From Cordylochernes scorpioides (Eukaryota; Arthropoda; Arachnida; Pseudoscorpiones; Chernetidae), in the NCBI GenBank assembly GCA_030710605.1, contig CP092879.1:45756626-45820625 (forward strand): a DNA stretch of 64,000 nt, in the 5' to 3' direction. Positions 56,601 through 61,999 of this stretch are shown here, in pieces (the first letter of the stretch is position 1; each line of letters begins with the position of its first letter). The translations under genes were made by a program, and so were the position numbers. Under the pieces are notes generated by a model. That model did no database searches. It saw only the letters and a list, made by a program, of their open reading frames with translations, and was not told where the DNA came from.

Positions 56601-59600
56601 TGGCTAGAGGCTGCATGGGTTGGGGTTAGTTCTTCCACAATAAAAAATTGTTTTTCTCATTCAGGATTTGTGATGGATGAAGCAATGGAAGAAGTTGTTG
56701 AAGAAGAAATGAACAGATGTTTTGAGGCATTAAAAAAACATCAAGCCATTGATGTCAACTATATTGACTTCTTGGAAGTTGATAAAGATGTGCAAGTTGC
56801 TGGGGAACAGTCCATTGAAGAAATTGTAAAGGAGGTAATGGGTAAAGAAGAAGATGAAGAGGTAGAGCCAACAGAAAAAGATTTAAACAAAACATCAATA
56901 ACACCTGCAGCAGCAGTGGATGCCTTTAATACAATAAAAACTCTTTGCTATTTAAAAGACATTTCTGAGGAAGAAAGGCATGCATGTCTTTTAAAAATAG
57001 ACTATCTGGAATACATCCTGAATAGGATTTCAGAGAAAAAACAGACATCTATAAAAGATTTTTTTTTTTTAATCTTGATTATTTTCAAATAATATTTTTT
57101 AATTTTCTTTTTATTTTCCATATTTATTTTCTTTAAACTATTATTCACACAATTGGAATAAAATATTATTTGTTTCGAAAATATGTATTATTGCCATTTT
57201 GTCCCAGATACTAAAAGTTATTCATGAAAATAAAAAATAAATATAAAAAAGTACACACACAATGGTTTCAATTAATATCATTAATTTATATTACAAAGCT
57301 ATTTATAAAAAAATATTCTTTTTAAATAAAACAATTTCTACTGTCCTTACTGCAATGGAAAAATTAAAGGGAGGGCCTGGCTCATTGATAACAGATGGCG
57401 CGCTAGTGCATCATAAAAAAAATATATATATTATTTTAGCTAGTTAGATGATTAGCTAATCATCTAACCTTAATTCAACACTTCCTTTAATTCAACCGAA
57501 AGCTCTTGGGGTGTTGAATTAAAGAGGTTCGACTGTATTACACATGGGAGTCCTCACCTGAGCTGCCTCGGAAGATTCCACACTTAGGACTTCAGAAACT
57601 TTCTTGAGAGCCACATCAGGATAGACTTTGTAGGTCCGGTAGAGGAATCCGGACTTACAGAGCTCAACCACCTGGAGCTTGGAGGTTGCCTGGAACATTA
57701 CAAGATGGTGGTGATGCAAACAGCCGTGGATCTAAATACCATTTGATATACAGTAGAACCACCCTGTAAAGGATAATACCTAATTGCAGAGCCAAAGTGT
57801 CCTTTAGGGAGAGGTGTCCTCTCACAGGAGAGTTGCTAAATAGTAAAAATGGTCATTTTGAAAAACTGTCCTTTGTAGAGAGGTGTCCGCTAAAATGAGG
57901 TTCTACTGTATATAAATAAAACATTACTAAAGCTACAATAACTCAGTTACACAGCTCTTAGTCTTGCCTGCTGTAATATGCATTGATGTAATATGTATGC
58001 TCCAGTAACATGGGATAATAAAGGCATATGCAATAGGGGTGGACATATTTTTCTATATAAATAAAACATTACTCAATCTTGCAATAACTCCGTTACACAG
58101 CTCTTAGTCTTAACTGCTGTAATATGCATTGATGTAATATGTATGCTCCAGTAACATGGGATAATAAAGGCATATGCAATAGGGGTGGACATATTTTTCT
58201 ATATAAATAAAACATTACTCAATCTTGCAATAACTCTGTTACACAGCTCTTAGTCTTAACTGCTGTAATATGCATTGATGTAATATGTATGCTCCAGTAA
58301 CATGGGTTAATAAAGGCATATGCAATAGGGGTGGACATATTTTTCTATATAAATAAAACATTACTCAATCTTGCAATAACTCTGTTACACAGCTCTTAGT
58401 GTTGCCTGCTATATTTATCTTGATGTAATATGTATGCTGCAGTAACATGGGTTAATAAAGGCATATGGACTATGTGTAGACCTGTTTGATATATTAATAA
58501 AAAATTACTCAATCTTGCATCTCGCTTCTCGGCCTTTTGGCTAAGATCAAAGTGATGTACTCAATGATGTACTCAATCTTGCAATAACTCAGTTACACAG
58601 CTCTTAGTTTTTAATTTAAAAGGCATATATTGGATCAAAATATCATTTATTTTTTATCATTTTACCAATATTTCAGTTGGCTGAATGCCAACCTTTATCA
58701 AGGTGTTATAACATTTTAAAGTGTGTCAACAACAAACTCCTGTTAAATTTTATAACACCTTGATAAAGGTTGGTGTTCAGCCAACTGAAATATTGGTAAA
58801 ATAAATGATATTTTGATCCAATATATGCCTTTTTAATTAAAGATTTATTTATGGATTGCTCTATTTTCAAAACAGCTCTTAGTGTTGCCTGCTGTAATAT
58901 GCATTGCTAAAATATGTACGCTCCAGTAACATGGGTTAATAAATTTGAGACTCATAGAGAGGAGGCATGATATCACCTCAATGATGATTGCACCAAGGAC
59001 CATCATGGAGGCAGGAAATCTTGTGTACATCACACAAGGTACCTCTGACAGCTCTTTACGTATTCAAGGAACAATCCTGGGGTTTATGATTTTGTCATTG
59101 TGAAAGTTGTGACAGCAACCTTTTCTGTTATTCTTCATGGCCTCAGTCTTCTACTGGCCTTTCCTAAAGGCATAGGACTTGAGACCAAGGCCTTCATGAA
59201 CAGTTCTGTCAATTGTCATTTGGTCAATTTCCACTTCCTTATGATGGCTTTCATTCTCTTTCCTAAGGAATTTGCTAATATTCTTCTTAACATTTTGATA
59301 AATCTTTGTCTTTTAACCTGTCCAATAAATTCAAGGTGTTTTCTCTTTGATAAGGTACAATTTAGATTATAAACACAAGGTAATAAGACCAAATCCAAAT
59401 AAATAGTCCTCTTCTTCTCTTTCTTATCATCACTCAATCATATTAGGGTGTCAAGCCTGTAGAGCTTGAGACTTGACAACCATCATGACTGGGTGAAGTT
59501 GTCTGCCTTTGTCATTAAGACTGGGAGCACTACTCAGTGGCAGGCCGACTTAACTCCAAAAGAAATGGTCGCCTCTGACATGAGGAACAGCCGCAATGTG

Positions 59601-61072
59601 CAGCCGCTCCTTACATGGAGTACAAACGCTGCTCATCCTGTATCCCTGGATTAGGAGCCCTTACAGGGTACTATCAGCCGGACCAGCTGAGCCCAGGTTT
59701 TTTAGTGAGCTTGTTACTGCTCCCTCTCCTCCTTTTTCATCCGGGCTTGGAACCAGCAAAGACGGAGTTCAAATAAATAGTGTGTGACATGATCAATGAT
59801 ATTTATAAATATGCTTTTAATTATATCTTTAAAAAAAAGTGGCTTTTTTACACTTTTAATTCTATGAATAATATTTTAGGTTTCTCAGAAAACTATTTTC
59901 TTCTCATCTGCTATATCTTGTTTACACACTTCATAACAGTACTAACTATTTAAAACATGCTGTGGTATTTTTTTCTCCCGGTTTTCGGCATCTTTTTTCA
60001 TACACTTTGGTTAGTAACCCATAAAACAATATTCTCTCTTTTCTTTTTCATTAAGCACTTTTGTCTGAAGATGGTAACAACGCTGTTACTGAAACGTCGC
60101 ATACAACAGTTAAACCTGTCTATAGCGCCCCCTCTAAATAGCGCCTTCCTCTCTATAGCATCCGATTTTAAACATTAAAATGTAAACCTTTTACATTAAA
60201 AGTGACCTGTCTATAGCACCCTATTTTGGTGAGTCCCAAGAGGTGGCGCTATAGACAGGTTTAACTGTATTTATTTGGTCTTACTACTTTGTGTGTTTTC
60301 TCTTTGTTACTGTTGGCCTTGTCAACTACATTTTGATACAATAAAATATGGTTTTTGGCAGTTTAAGAAATTCCATTATCTACTTGGGACTTTTGCAACT
60401 GTGCAGAGCAACAATGATAGCTGCTGAAGTATCATATTTTCAATTTGTAATCATGAATATACTGTATACATTGTAATGTTACACTTTACATGAATAGAAA
60501 TATAAAAGAAAAAAAAAAGATAAATATTAATATACAAGATTTTATTTATTTTTATGTTCTGCCAAATTTTTCGTTCCAATTTTCTTGCTTCACCCTTTAT
60601 AAAAAAAAATTTTAAAGATGCTTTATATAAAAAGGTACTATTTCTTCTTTTTTTCTTATTTGACCACACGCTTTTTTTTTTTAAATCAAAACATAAAACA
60701 ACTATTTGCAACATTAGACTACTGAGCTTGTGGGAGATGTGGGTTATAAATCTCTCTCTCTCAACATTTGATTCAAATCGTTTATTTTATATTAATGATT
60801 TTTGGTTTTGAAAAAAAAAAAGGTAAATTTTGTGGCATATATACCACTTGTGAAAATTATCTAAAATAGCCAAATTTTAGGAATAATAGGATCGGCCCCC
60901 TCTTATGAATAATCATATGAAAGAGAAGCTACCTTCCTATTGTTTCACTACAAGTTCTTTAGCCATTAATATTGGACAAAAAAAAAACAATCAAAATTTC
61001 TAATATATTTTAAATTTCCTTTACCTTTAATAAAAGATTTAACGCCTCAAAATTACTCGAAGAAACCATCAT
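41528..61072 (-). CDS. COMMD9: COMM domain-containing protein 9, five coding exons
   Basis: Exons 61072-61025, 57689-57558, 53396-53222, 49872-49769 and 41650-41528 join in frame (582 nt, 193 aa; human COMMD9 is about 198 aa) with GT-AG borders and phases 0, 0, 1, 0. Recognisable parts: NFEALNLLLK and ATSKLQVVELC (start of the helical N-terminal domain), MFPADFHRNLKDLLVK, VSWPMLVDVNHQVDVS (start of the COMM domain), and the C-terminal GLGRIRDQLAAVAAKS. COMMD9 is part of the ten-member COMMD ring that with CCDC22/CCDC93 forms the CCC complex, which works with Retriever and WASH in endosomal recycling of membrane receptors; COMMDs also modulate NF-kB. That role is family knowledge. Introns total about 19 kb and are packed with repeats, yet every exon is intact, so the gene is likely functional. 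Confidence 0.92.
41945..42125. mobile_element. F3 element, inverted pair with hammerhead-like core
   Basis: ATAAGACCAAATCCAATAAATAAA (left) and its complement ending TTGGTCTTATTACCTTGTG (right). In the right arm (plus) CTGAAGG (42028-42034), TGGTAAC/GTTACT hairpin, GAAATGCC; in the left arm (minus) GGCAAC/GTTACC, GAAACATC. Flank TAATCCAAATTGTGCCTTATC recurs in other copies. Confidence 0.55.
42140..42730. repeat. Mixed repeat fragments
   Basis: Pieces of a pogo-type MITE (AGTAGAACTTTGTGAG at 42150, GGTGACACTTTGG at 42690), a GTTGTTGTTTCTTATCCCC ... ACACGAATTCCATG module (42258-42320), and a diverged SINE-2 body (TTCCTAACATGGAAGCAG, TATCCCTGGAGTTGGACC). The 104-codon frame here is made of repeat sequence. 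Confidence 0.5.
42790..43100. mobile_element. F3 element, split copy
   Basis: AATAAGACTACATCCATATTAAAG at left; CTGTAACAGCGTTGCTACCATC (minus hammerhead-like half) at 43030-43055. The middle (42860-42960) is unrelated sequence, perhaps another insertion. Confidence 0.45.
43101..43450. other. Non-coding with a repeat module
   Basis: 43210-43262 is the TTGTTGTTTCTTATCCCC ... ACACGAATTCCATGAG module also at 42258 and 53488. Confidence 0.4.
43454..43980 (-). mobile_element. MITE-1 copy with SINE-2 inserted
   Basis: MITE-1 runs 43454-43627 and resumes 43939-43980. The SINE-2 copy between them (43628-43938) is flanked by CATGCT on both sides (43622-43627 and 43939-43944), a short target-site duplication. 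Confidence 0.75.
44058..44635. repeat. 160-bp direct duplication flanking a SINE-1
   Basis: 44058-44220 and 44474-44635 are nearly identical (GTTAATTTGGGCAATGAAAAACTGTCC ... TTATTAATAAGAATCC). Between them lies a SINE-1 fragment on the minus strand (44237-44455, GCTTATCCCTAGTACACG to CATTGGAGC). The copied unit begins in a pogo-type MITE. Confidence 0.65.
44636..45535. other. Non-coding, COMMD9 intron
   Basis: A run of ten G at 45165-45176. No exon or known repeat apart from the SINE-2 tail at 44633-44710. Confidence 0.4.
45540..47945 (+). repeat. 36-bp minisatellite, about 66 units
   Basis: Units read AAGACTTCTGTTGCATACAA + GCATCAATGATCATTC with scattered variants. Because 36 is a multiple of 3, long open frames (up to 421 codons of a 12-residue repeat) occur in several phases. 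They shift at single-base indels (the GCATACAGC units near 45840 and 46415) and are not genes. Blocks of 16 units (about 577 bp) and 19 units (684 bp, TGTTGTTTAC variant at 46768 and 47452) are repeated, showing higher-order duplication. Lies in COMMD9 intron 4. Confidence 0.92.
47946..48340. other. Non-coding, COMMD9 intron
   Basis: No feature recognised. Confidence 0.4.
48341..48425. mobile_element. Pogo-type MITE, half
   Basis: CAGTAAAATCTTGGTATAGCG and CCCCAATTCACTATAAGG; right end not found. Confidence 0.4.
48531..48710 (+). mobile_element. MITE-1 copy, right end lost
   Basis: CATTCTTGGACAGAACTTGAG start; ends at TTTTCCACTGTTGG. Confidence 0.65.
48929..49222 (-). mobile_element. tRNA-derived SINE-1
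   Basis: Twelve-base duplication TCTATTAATGTA (48917-48928 and 49223-49234). Head at the right end (minus strand), GGTTCGATTCCCGC B-box present. A short internal segment (CACTCGCTGGTGGGG) is replaced by GAATTTGAAATTTG. Confidence 0.85.
49537..49690. mobile_element. F4 foldback element
   Basis: Outer arms AAGGCATATATTGGATCAAAATA and complement. Inner right part (49608-49647, plus): CCTTGATAAAGGTTGGCC, CATCAG loop, GCCAACTGAAATATTGG, a decayed hammerhead-like arrangement with paired stem. Confidence 0.6.
49769..49872 (-). CDS. COMMD9: COMMD9 exon 4 (COMM domain start)
   Basis: Acceptor GTTTGTGCAG, 104 nt, donor GTTTGT. The split codon joins exon 3 to give the Val before SWPMLVDVNHQVDV, aligning with the PxLVDLDWRVD motif of the COMM domain. 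Confidence 0.9.
49985..50340 (-). mobile_element. Retroelement 3' part (copy 2)
   Basis: Pairs with 19826-20217. Minus frame ...KATIYKYHLGLELDN...LAVHRWRSLSRGGRHQ-stop kept open; AT-rich stretch, then GAGATTGAGATTGAAAC. Confidence 0.5.
50405..50545. repeat. Inverted repeat around AAGATGTCC
   Basis: GGACAAGATGTCCTTCTGTGTAG and CTGTAGAAGGACATCTTGCTC face each other; outer parts AGAGCTTTATAAAAG / CTTTCTTATATAAAGAAGC also pair. CTGTAGAAGG is the F7-type box. Confidence 0.45.
50580..50785 (+). repeat. 210-bp repeat, copy 2
   Basis: Near-identical to 26939-27150, including the step into a Y element. Confidence 0.65.
50771..51195. mobile_element. Foldback element Y, complete, with tRNA-like insert
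   Basis: Arms 50790-50945 and 51055-51185 are inverted; the loop is a 70-nt tRNA-like segment on the minus strand. Confidence 0.72.
50969..51037 (-). other. tRNA-like segment in the loop of element Y
   Basis: Minus strand: A-box-like TAGTGGACATGG, a possible anticodon stem TCTGC/GCGGA, and B-box-like GGGTTCGTTTCCC. The D-arm (GCC/GGC) and T-arm (GTGGG/CCCAT) can form. The terminal GGGATGGG/CCCATCCC pairing overlaps the T-stem, so a regular cloverleaf is not possible: it is a tRNA relic, most like tRNA-Arg in its GCCTAGTGGAC part, not a working tRNA gene. Confidence 0.45.
51470..51635. repeat. Long hairpin element
   Basis: ACGTATCTGGATCTGTAGAAC, A-tract, TTTTCTCAAAATATTTCGAGAG, GATTGCTCCCTC and the complementary arm, with a tiny loop at 51540. 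About 80 bp per arm. Confidence 0.65.
51815..51995. mobile_element. Pogo-type MITE
   Basis: CATTAGAACAAACTCCCTG to GGAGGTTCTACTG. Confidence 0.72.
51996..52510. other. Non-coding, COMMD9 intron
   Basis: Short open frames on the minus strand (52049-52383) have no recognised motif. Confidence 0.35.
52511..52794. mobile_element. Pogo-type MITE with a second pogo-type MITE nested in it
   Basis: Outer element reads CCATTTTTACTA up to 52586 and resumes TATTTAGAAACTCTCC at 52727, as in uninterrupted copies. The inner element 52587-52726 starts CAGTAGAATTTGAATAATTCG, ends GGATTATCCAAGTTCGACTG, and is flanked by TA on both sides. Confidence 0.85.
52826..53148 (-). mobile_element. tRNA-derived SINE-1, full length
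   Basis: Twelve-base duplication ATAGTCAAATGT (52814-52825 and 53149-53160). Complete head, body and A tail. Its tRNA-head end lies about 70 bp past the splice donor of COMMD9 exon 3. Confidence 0.88.
53222..53396 (-). CDS. COMMD9: COMMD9 exon 3
   Basis: Acceptor GTTGCACAG, 175 nt, donor GTAGAC. Encodes VLTALAALIREALF ... FHRNLKDLLVKVLMELLPQW, the segment most similar to vertebrate COMMD9. Confidence 0.93.
53443..53821 (-). mobile_element. SINE-2 with a nested insertion
   Basis: Standard SINE-2 blocks, interrupted at about 53490-53570 by the GTTGTTGTTACTTATCCCC ... ACACGAATTCCAT module, which is bordered on both sides by CTTTGTCATT, a 10-bp duplication. Confidence 0.72.
53822..54055. other. 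Non-coding, COMMD9 intron
   Basis: Nothing recognised. Confidence 0.3.
54060..54245. mobile_element. F3 element
   Basis: GATAAGGCACAATTTGGATTATA, CTGATAATGGTAACAACACTGTTACCC, TTATTTGGATTTGGTCTTATT. Confidence 0.5.
54250..54412 (-). repeat. LINE 3' end, family R (longest copy)
   Basis: Minus strand: CCATTGGACATGGATCGGACC, CTGCGCTGCCTGGAGTATAGG, AACTCCATCTATGC, GGTGAATCTGTATAAGACC, hairpin, TG-rich tail. Fits a LINE 3' UTR; coding part not present. Confidence 0.5.
54413..54990. other. Non-coding, COMMD9 intron
   Basis: No exon or repeat recognised. Confidence 0.35.
55493..55557 (+). mobile_element. Very short LINE 3' end insertion
   Basis: Sixty-five bases, CTCTGTAAGACCTGTGTGTCTTAATAAA plus a (TG)n tail, between two copies of the 14-base GATAACATTTTAAT (55479-55492 and 55558-55571). 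It landed after the Tigger element did. Confidence 0.82.
55598..57092 (+). pseudogene. Tigger-type transposase, frameshifted
   Basis: The frame opens at ATG 55598 with a CENP-B N-terminal helix-turn-helix (QLTYVEKMKIIEEIEQGKS ... SQVSRERNIPRSTIS). It shifts at a T/A run (about 55770), continues through the second DNA-binding domain (EIEEALFRWIRQANAMKL), shifts again in an A run (about 55960), then is open to the stop at 57090. The DDE_1 catalytic core is readable: DETGLFYKLLP (first Asp), LLILDNCPAH (second Asp), LQPCDMGIIKALK (third Asp). Compared with the family about 35 residues are missing between GEAGSVD and ADETG. An acidic C-terminal tail follows. Two frameshifts plus the deletion make it inactive; catalytic residues look intact. 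Confidence 0.85.
57558..57689 (-). CDS. COMMD9: COMMD9 exon 2
   Basis: Acceptor TGTTCCAG, 132 nt (44 codons, phase 0 both ends), donor GTGAGG. A Tigger transposon ends 22 bp beyond its 3' border. Confidence 0.9.
57751..57908. mobile_element. Pogo-type MITE
   Basis: CAGTAGAACCACCCTGTAAAGG to GAGGTTCTACTG, TA flanks; 62 bp upstream (gene sense) of COMMD9 exon 2. Confidence 0.78.
58519..58570 (+). pseudogene. Truncated U2 snRNA retrocopy
   Basis: Starts at the U2 5' end (ATC, one extra T, CGCTTCTCGGCCTTTTGGC, TAAGATCAAAGTG) and departs from U2 after about 37 nt. Perfect 12-base target-site duplication ACTCAATCTTGC (58507-58518 and 58571-58582). The 5' end of the RNA is kept and the 3' part lost; it cannot function as U2. 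Confidence 0.85.
58613..58850. mobile_element. F4 foldback element, both arms complete
   Basis: AAAGGCATATATTGGATC at left and complement at right. Both inner arms carry CCTTGATAAAGGTTGG, hairpin, CCAACTGAAATATTGG, on opposite strands (left arm minus, right arm plus). Confidence 0.7.
58945..59370. other. Non-coding, COMMD9 intron 1
   Basis: A plus frame (58960-59100) and a minus frame (59216-59437, with RKHLEFIGQVKRQ) read somewhat like protein. The latter resembles LINE RT C-termini but is too short to call. Confidence 0.3.
59408..59769 (-). mobile_element. SINE-2, complete (362 bp)
   Basis: Twelve-base duplication CAAATAAATAGT (59396-59407 and 59770-59781) defines its limits. Minus strand: starts AACTCCGTCTTTGCTGG, has GGATGAAAAAGGAGG, CTCAGCTGGTCCGGCTGATAG, CTGCACATTGCGGC, and ends with GATAAGAAAGAGAAGAAGAG. 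No A tail but a purine-rich end, like a LINE-mobilised element. Six further copies or fragments in this window. Confidence 0.82.
60065..60100 (+). ncRNA. Hammerhead ribozyme-like motif (F3)
   Basis: CTGAAGA (60065-60071), one extra T, stem GGTAAC/GTTAC(T) with AACGCT loop, GAAACGTC (60091-60098). The core CUGANGA/GAAA fits; stem II has an extra base and stem III is the loop-less palindrome ACGT, as in F5. Stem I is weak. Confidence 0.4.
60107..60267. mobile_element. MITE with CTGTCTATAGCG ends (M5), copy 2
   Basis: CAGTTAAACCTGTCTATAGCG at left, GCGCTATAGACAGGTTTAACTG at right; 21-bp near-perfect inverted ends, CAGT-type like pogo. Confidence 0.8.
60268..61022. other. Non-coding, COMMD9 intron 1
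   Basis: AT-rich; nothing recognised. Confidence 0.4.
61025..61072 (-). CDS. COMMD9: COMMD9 exon 1 (coding part)
   Basis: Tandem ATGATG start at 61072, with an in-frame TGA directly upstream that fixes the start. Sixteen codons ending LLLK, donor GTAAAG. Matches the vertebrate N-terminus in length and in the F..L..LLK pattern. Confidence 0.85.
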
Positions 61073-61345
61073 TCATATCATAAATCGGAACAACAATAAA
61101 AGTTTGTCAACATAATTTTAGTCAAAAATATATTTTAAAAATTAGAATAATGATATTATAATAAAATATAGGTTATTTATCATCTGTTGGAGAATTACTC
61201 TAGTATTAAATTTTTCATAGAAAAATCAATATAAATTACTTACTAAAATTATTCAATCATAAGTTCAGAAATGTTTAATTCTAAGACAGCATTTGATTCA
61301 AGGCGTTTATCCCACCAATCAGGTTTACTCTTTCTATTGAATGAT
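61073..61345 (-). promoter_or_regulatory. Upstream region of COMMD9
   Basis: A CCAATCA on the plus strand (61315-61321, an inverted CCAAT box for the gene) lies about 240 bp upstream of the start codon. No TATA box or GC-rich island evident. Confidence 0.3.
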
Positions 61346-61439
61346 TGCCCGAAGAAAAATGGTAGCTGTTCCCTCCAGTTGAAAAGAATCGAGCTATTCT
61401 TCCGCTAAATAATATCTTTCATCTATCATAAAGATAGAG

Positions 61440-61515
61440 GTTGACTGGCAGGCATTCATATTTCTATGAAAAATAGACACTTCGGCCAGTGAGAGTTTTT
61501 TTTTTTTCATCTTTC
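61440..61515. repeat. F5 fragment
   Basis: GGCATTCATATTTCTATG, ATAGACACTTCGGCCAGTGAGAG match F5 at 10.2 and 29.0 kb. Confidence 0.45.
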
Positions 61516-61774
61516 ATCTAATATTTCATCTAATCAATCGCATGTCACAATCTTTTCACTTCAAAATTAATGTATAATCTTATAATATTTATCCCCAAAA
61601 TTAAACATCAGCTCAAAATTAGCTATAGATTTTTAAATATTCGCTTTTTTTTTTTTTAAAGATAGAACCTTATTTTCAACTACTTTCTGTTTTAAAAAAA
61701 GAATAGAAGCTCTTTTTAACTAATATTGAATTATCAATTCAATAGATGTGAATCTCCTGTATATGAATTAAATA

Positions 61775-61910
61775 ATGCAACAGGTTCTGGAGATAAGTTT
61801 CTTTACATTTTTATTGCAATCTCAAGCATCGCGGTAATGCCTGAAAGCTTGAGATAGCAATAAAAATGAAAAGAAACTCATCTCCAGAAACCTGTTGTAT
61901 TATTTAATAT
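61775..61910. repeat. F7 foldback element
   Basis: CAACAGGTTCTGGAGATAAGTTTC and its complement enclose TCTCAAGCATCGCGGTAATGCC, then GAAAGCTTGAGA. The outer sequence equals the arms at 20.29 and 21.33 kb. Confidence 0.6.
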
Positions 61911-61999
61911 CGAATCGTGCCAACATGGCACTAGGTAATCGAGGTATTAAAGAATGAATAGGTTCCAAAGAAAATTTAAATTTACATAATAAACAATGG

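Larger units (their letters stand above)
54993..57535 (+). mobile_element. Tigger/pogo DNA transposon, nearly complete
   Basis: Flanked by TA (54991-54992 and 57536-57537). Ends CAGTATAACCTTGTTAATTC and, reversed, CAGTCGAACCTCTTTAATTC. Secondary inverted blocks (CACACCCCAATTCGACAC / AACACCCCAAGAGC) lie inside. 2.54 kb with one transposase gene. It contains a truncated LINE tail (55493-55557) and an element Z fragment (57330-57415). Located in COMMD9 intron 2, antisense to the gene. Confidence 0.88.
57908..58944 (+). repeat. 145-bp tandem array, interrupted
   Basis: Units start CTATATAAATAAAACATTACTC at about 57908, 58054, 58199 and 58345, with GCTGTAATATGCATTGATG and CAGTAACATGGG inside. The fifth unit carries the U2 insertion (58519-58570), and after an F4 element (58613-58850) a sixth partial unit continues to 58944. 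Confidence 0.85.
59371..60104. mobile_element. F3 element split by SINE-2
   Basis: ACACAAGGTAATAAGACC and AAATCCAAATAAATAGT at left; the right part resumes at 59770 and reaches the hammerhead-like core at 60065. Confidence 0.5.

Noticed and set aside
55598-57092. Active Tigger transposase
   Set aside because: Two frameshifts in the N-terminal half and a deletion of about 35 residues before the first catalytic Asp.
58519-58570. Functional U2 snRNA gene
   Set aside because: Only the first ~37 nt are present, with an inserted T; Sm site and stem-loops II-IV are missing.
58960-59100. Exon-like plus frame (MMIAPRTIMEAGNLVYIT) in COMMD9 intron 1
   Set aside because: No matching splice pair, not in the COMMD9 sense, and no recognised family; left as unassigned.
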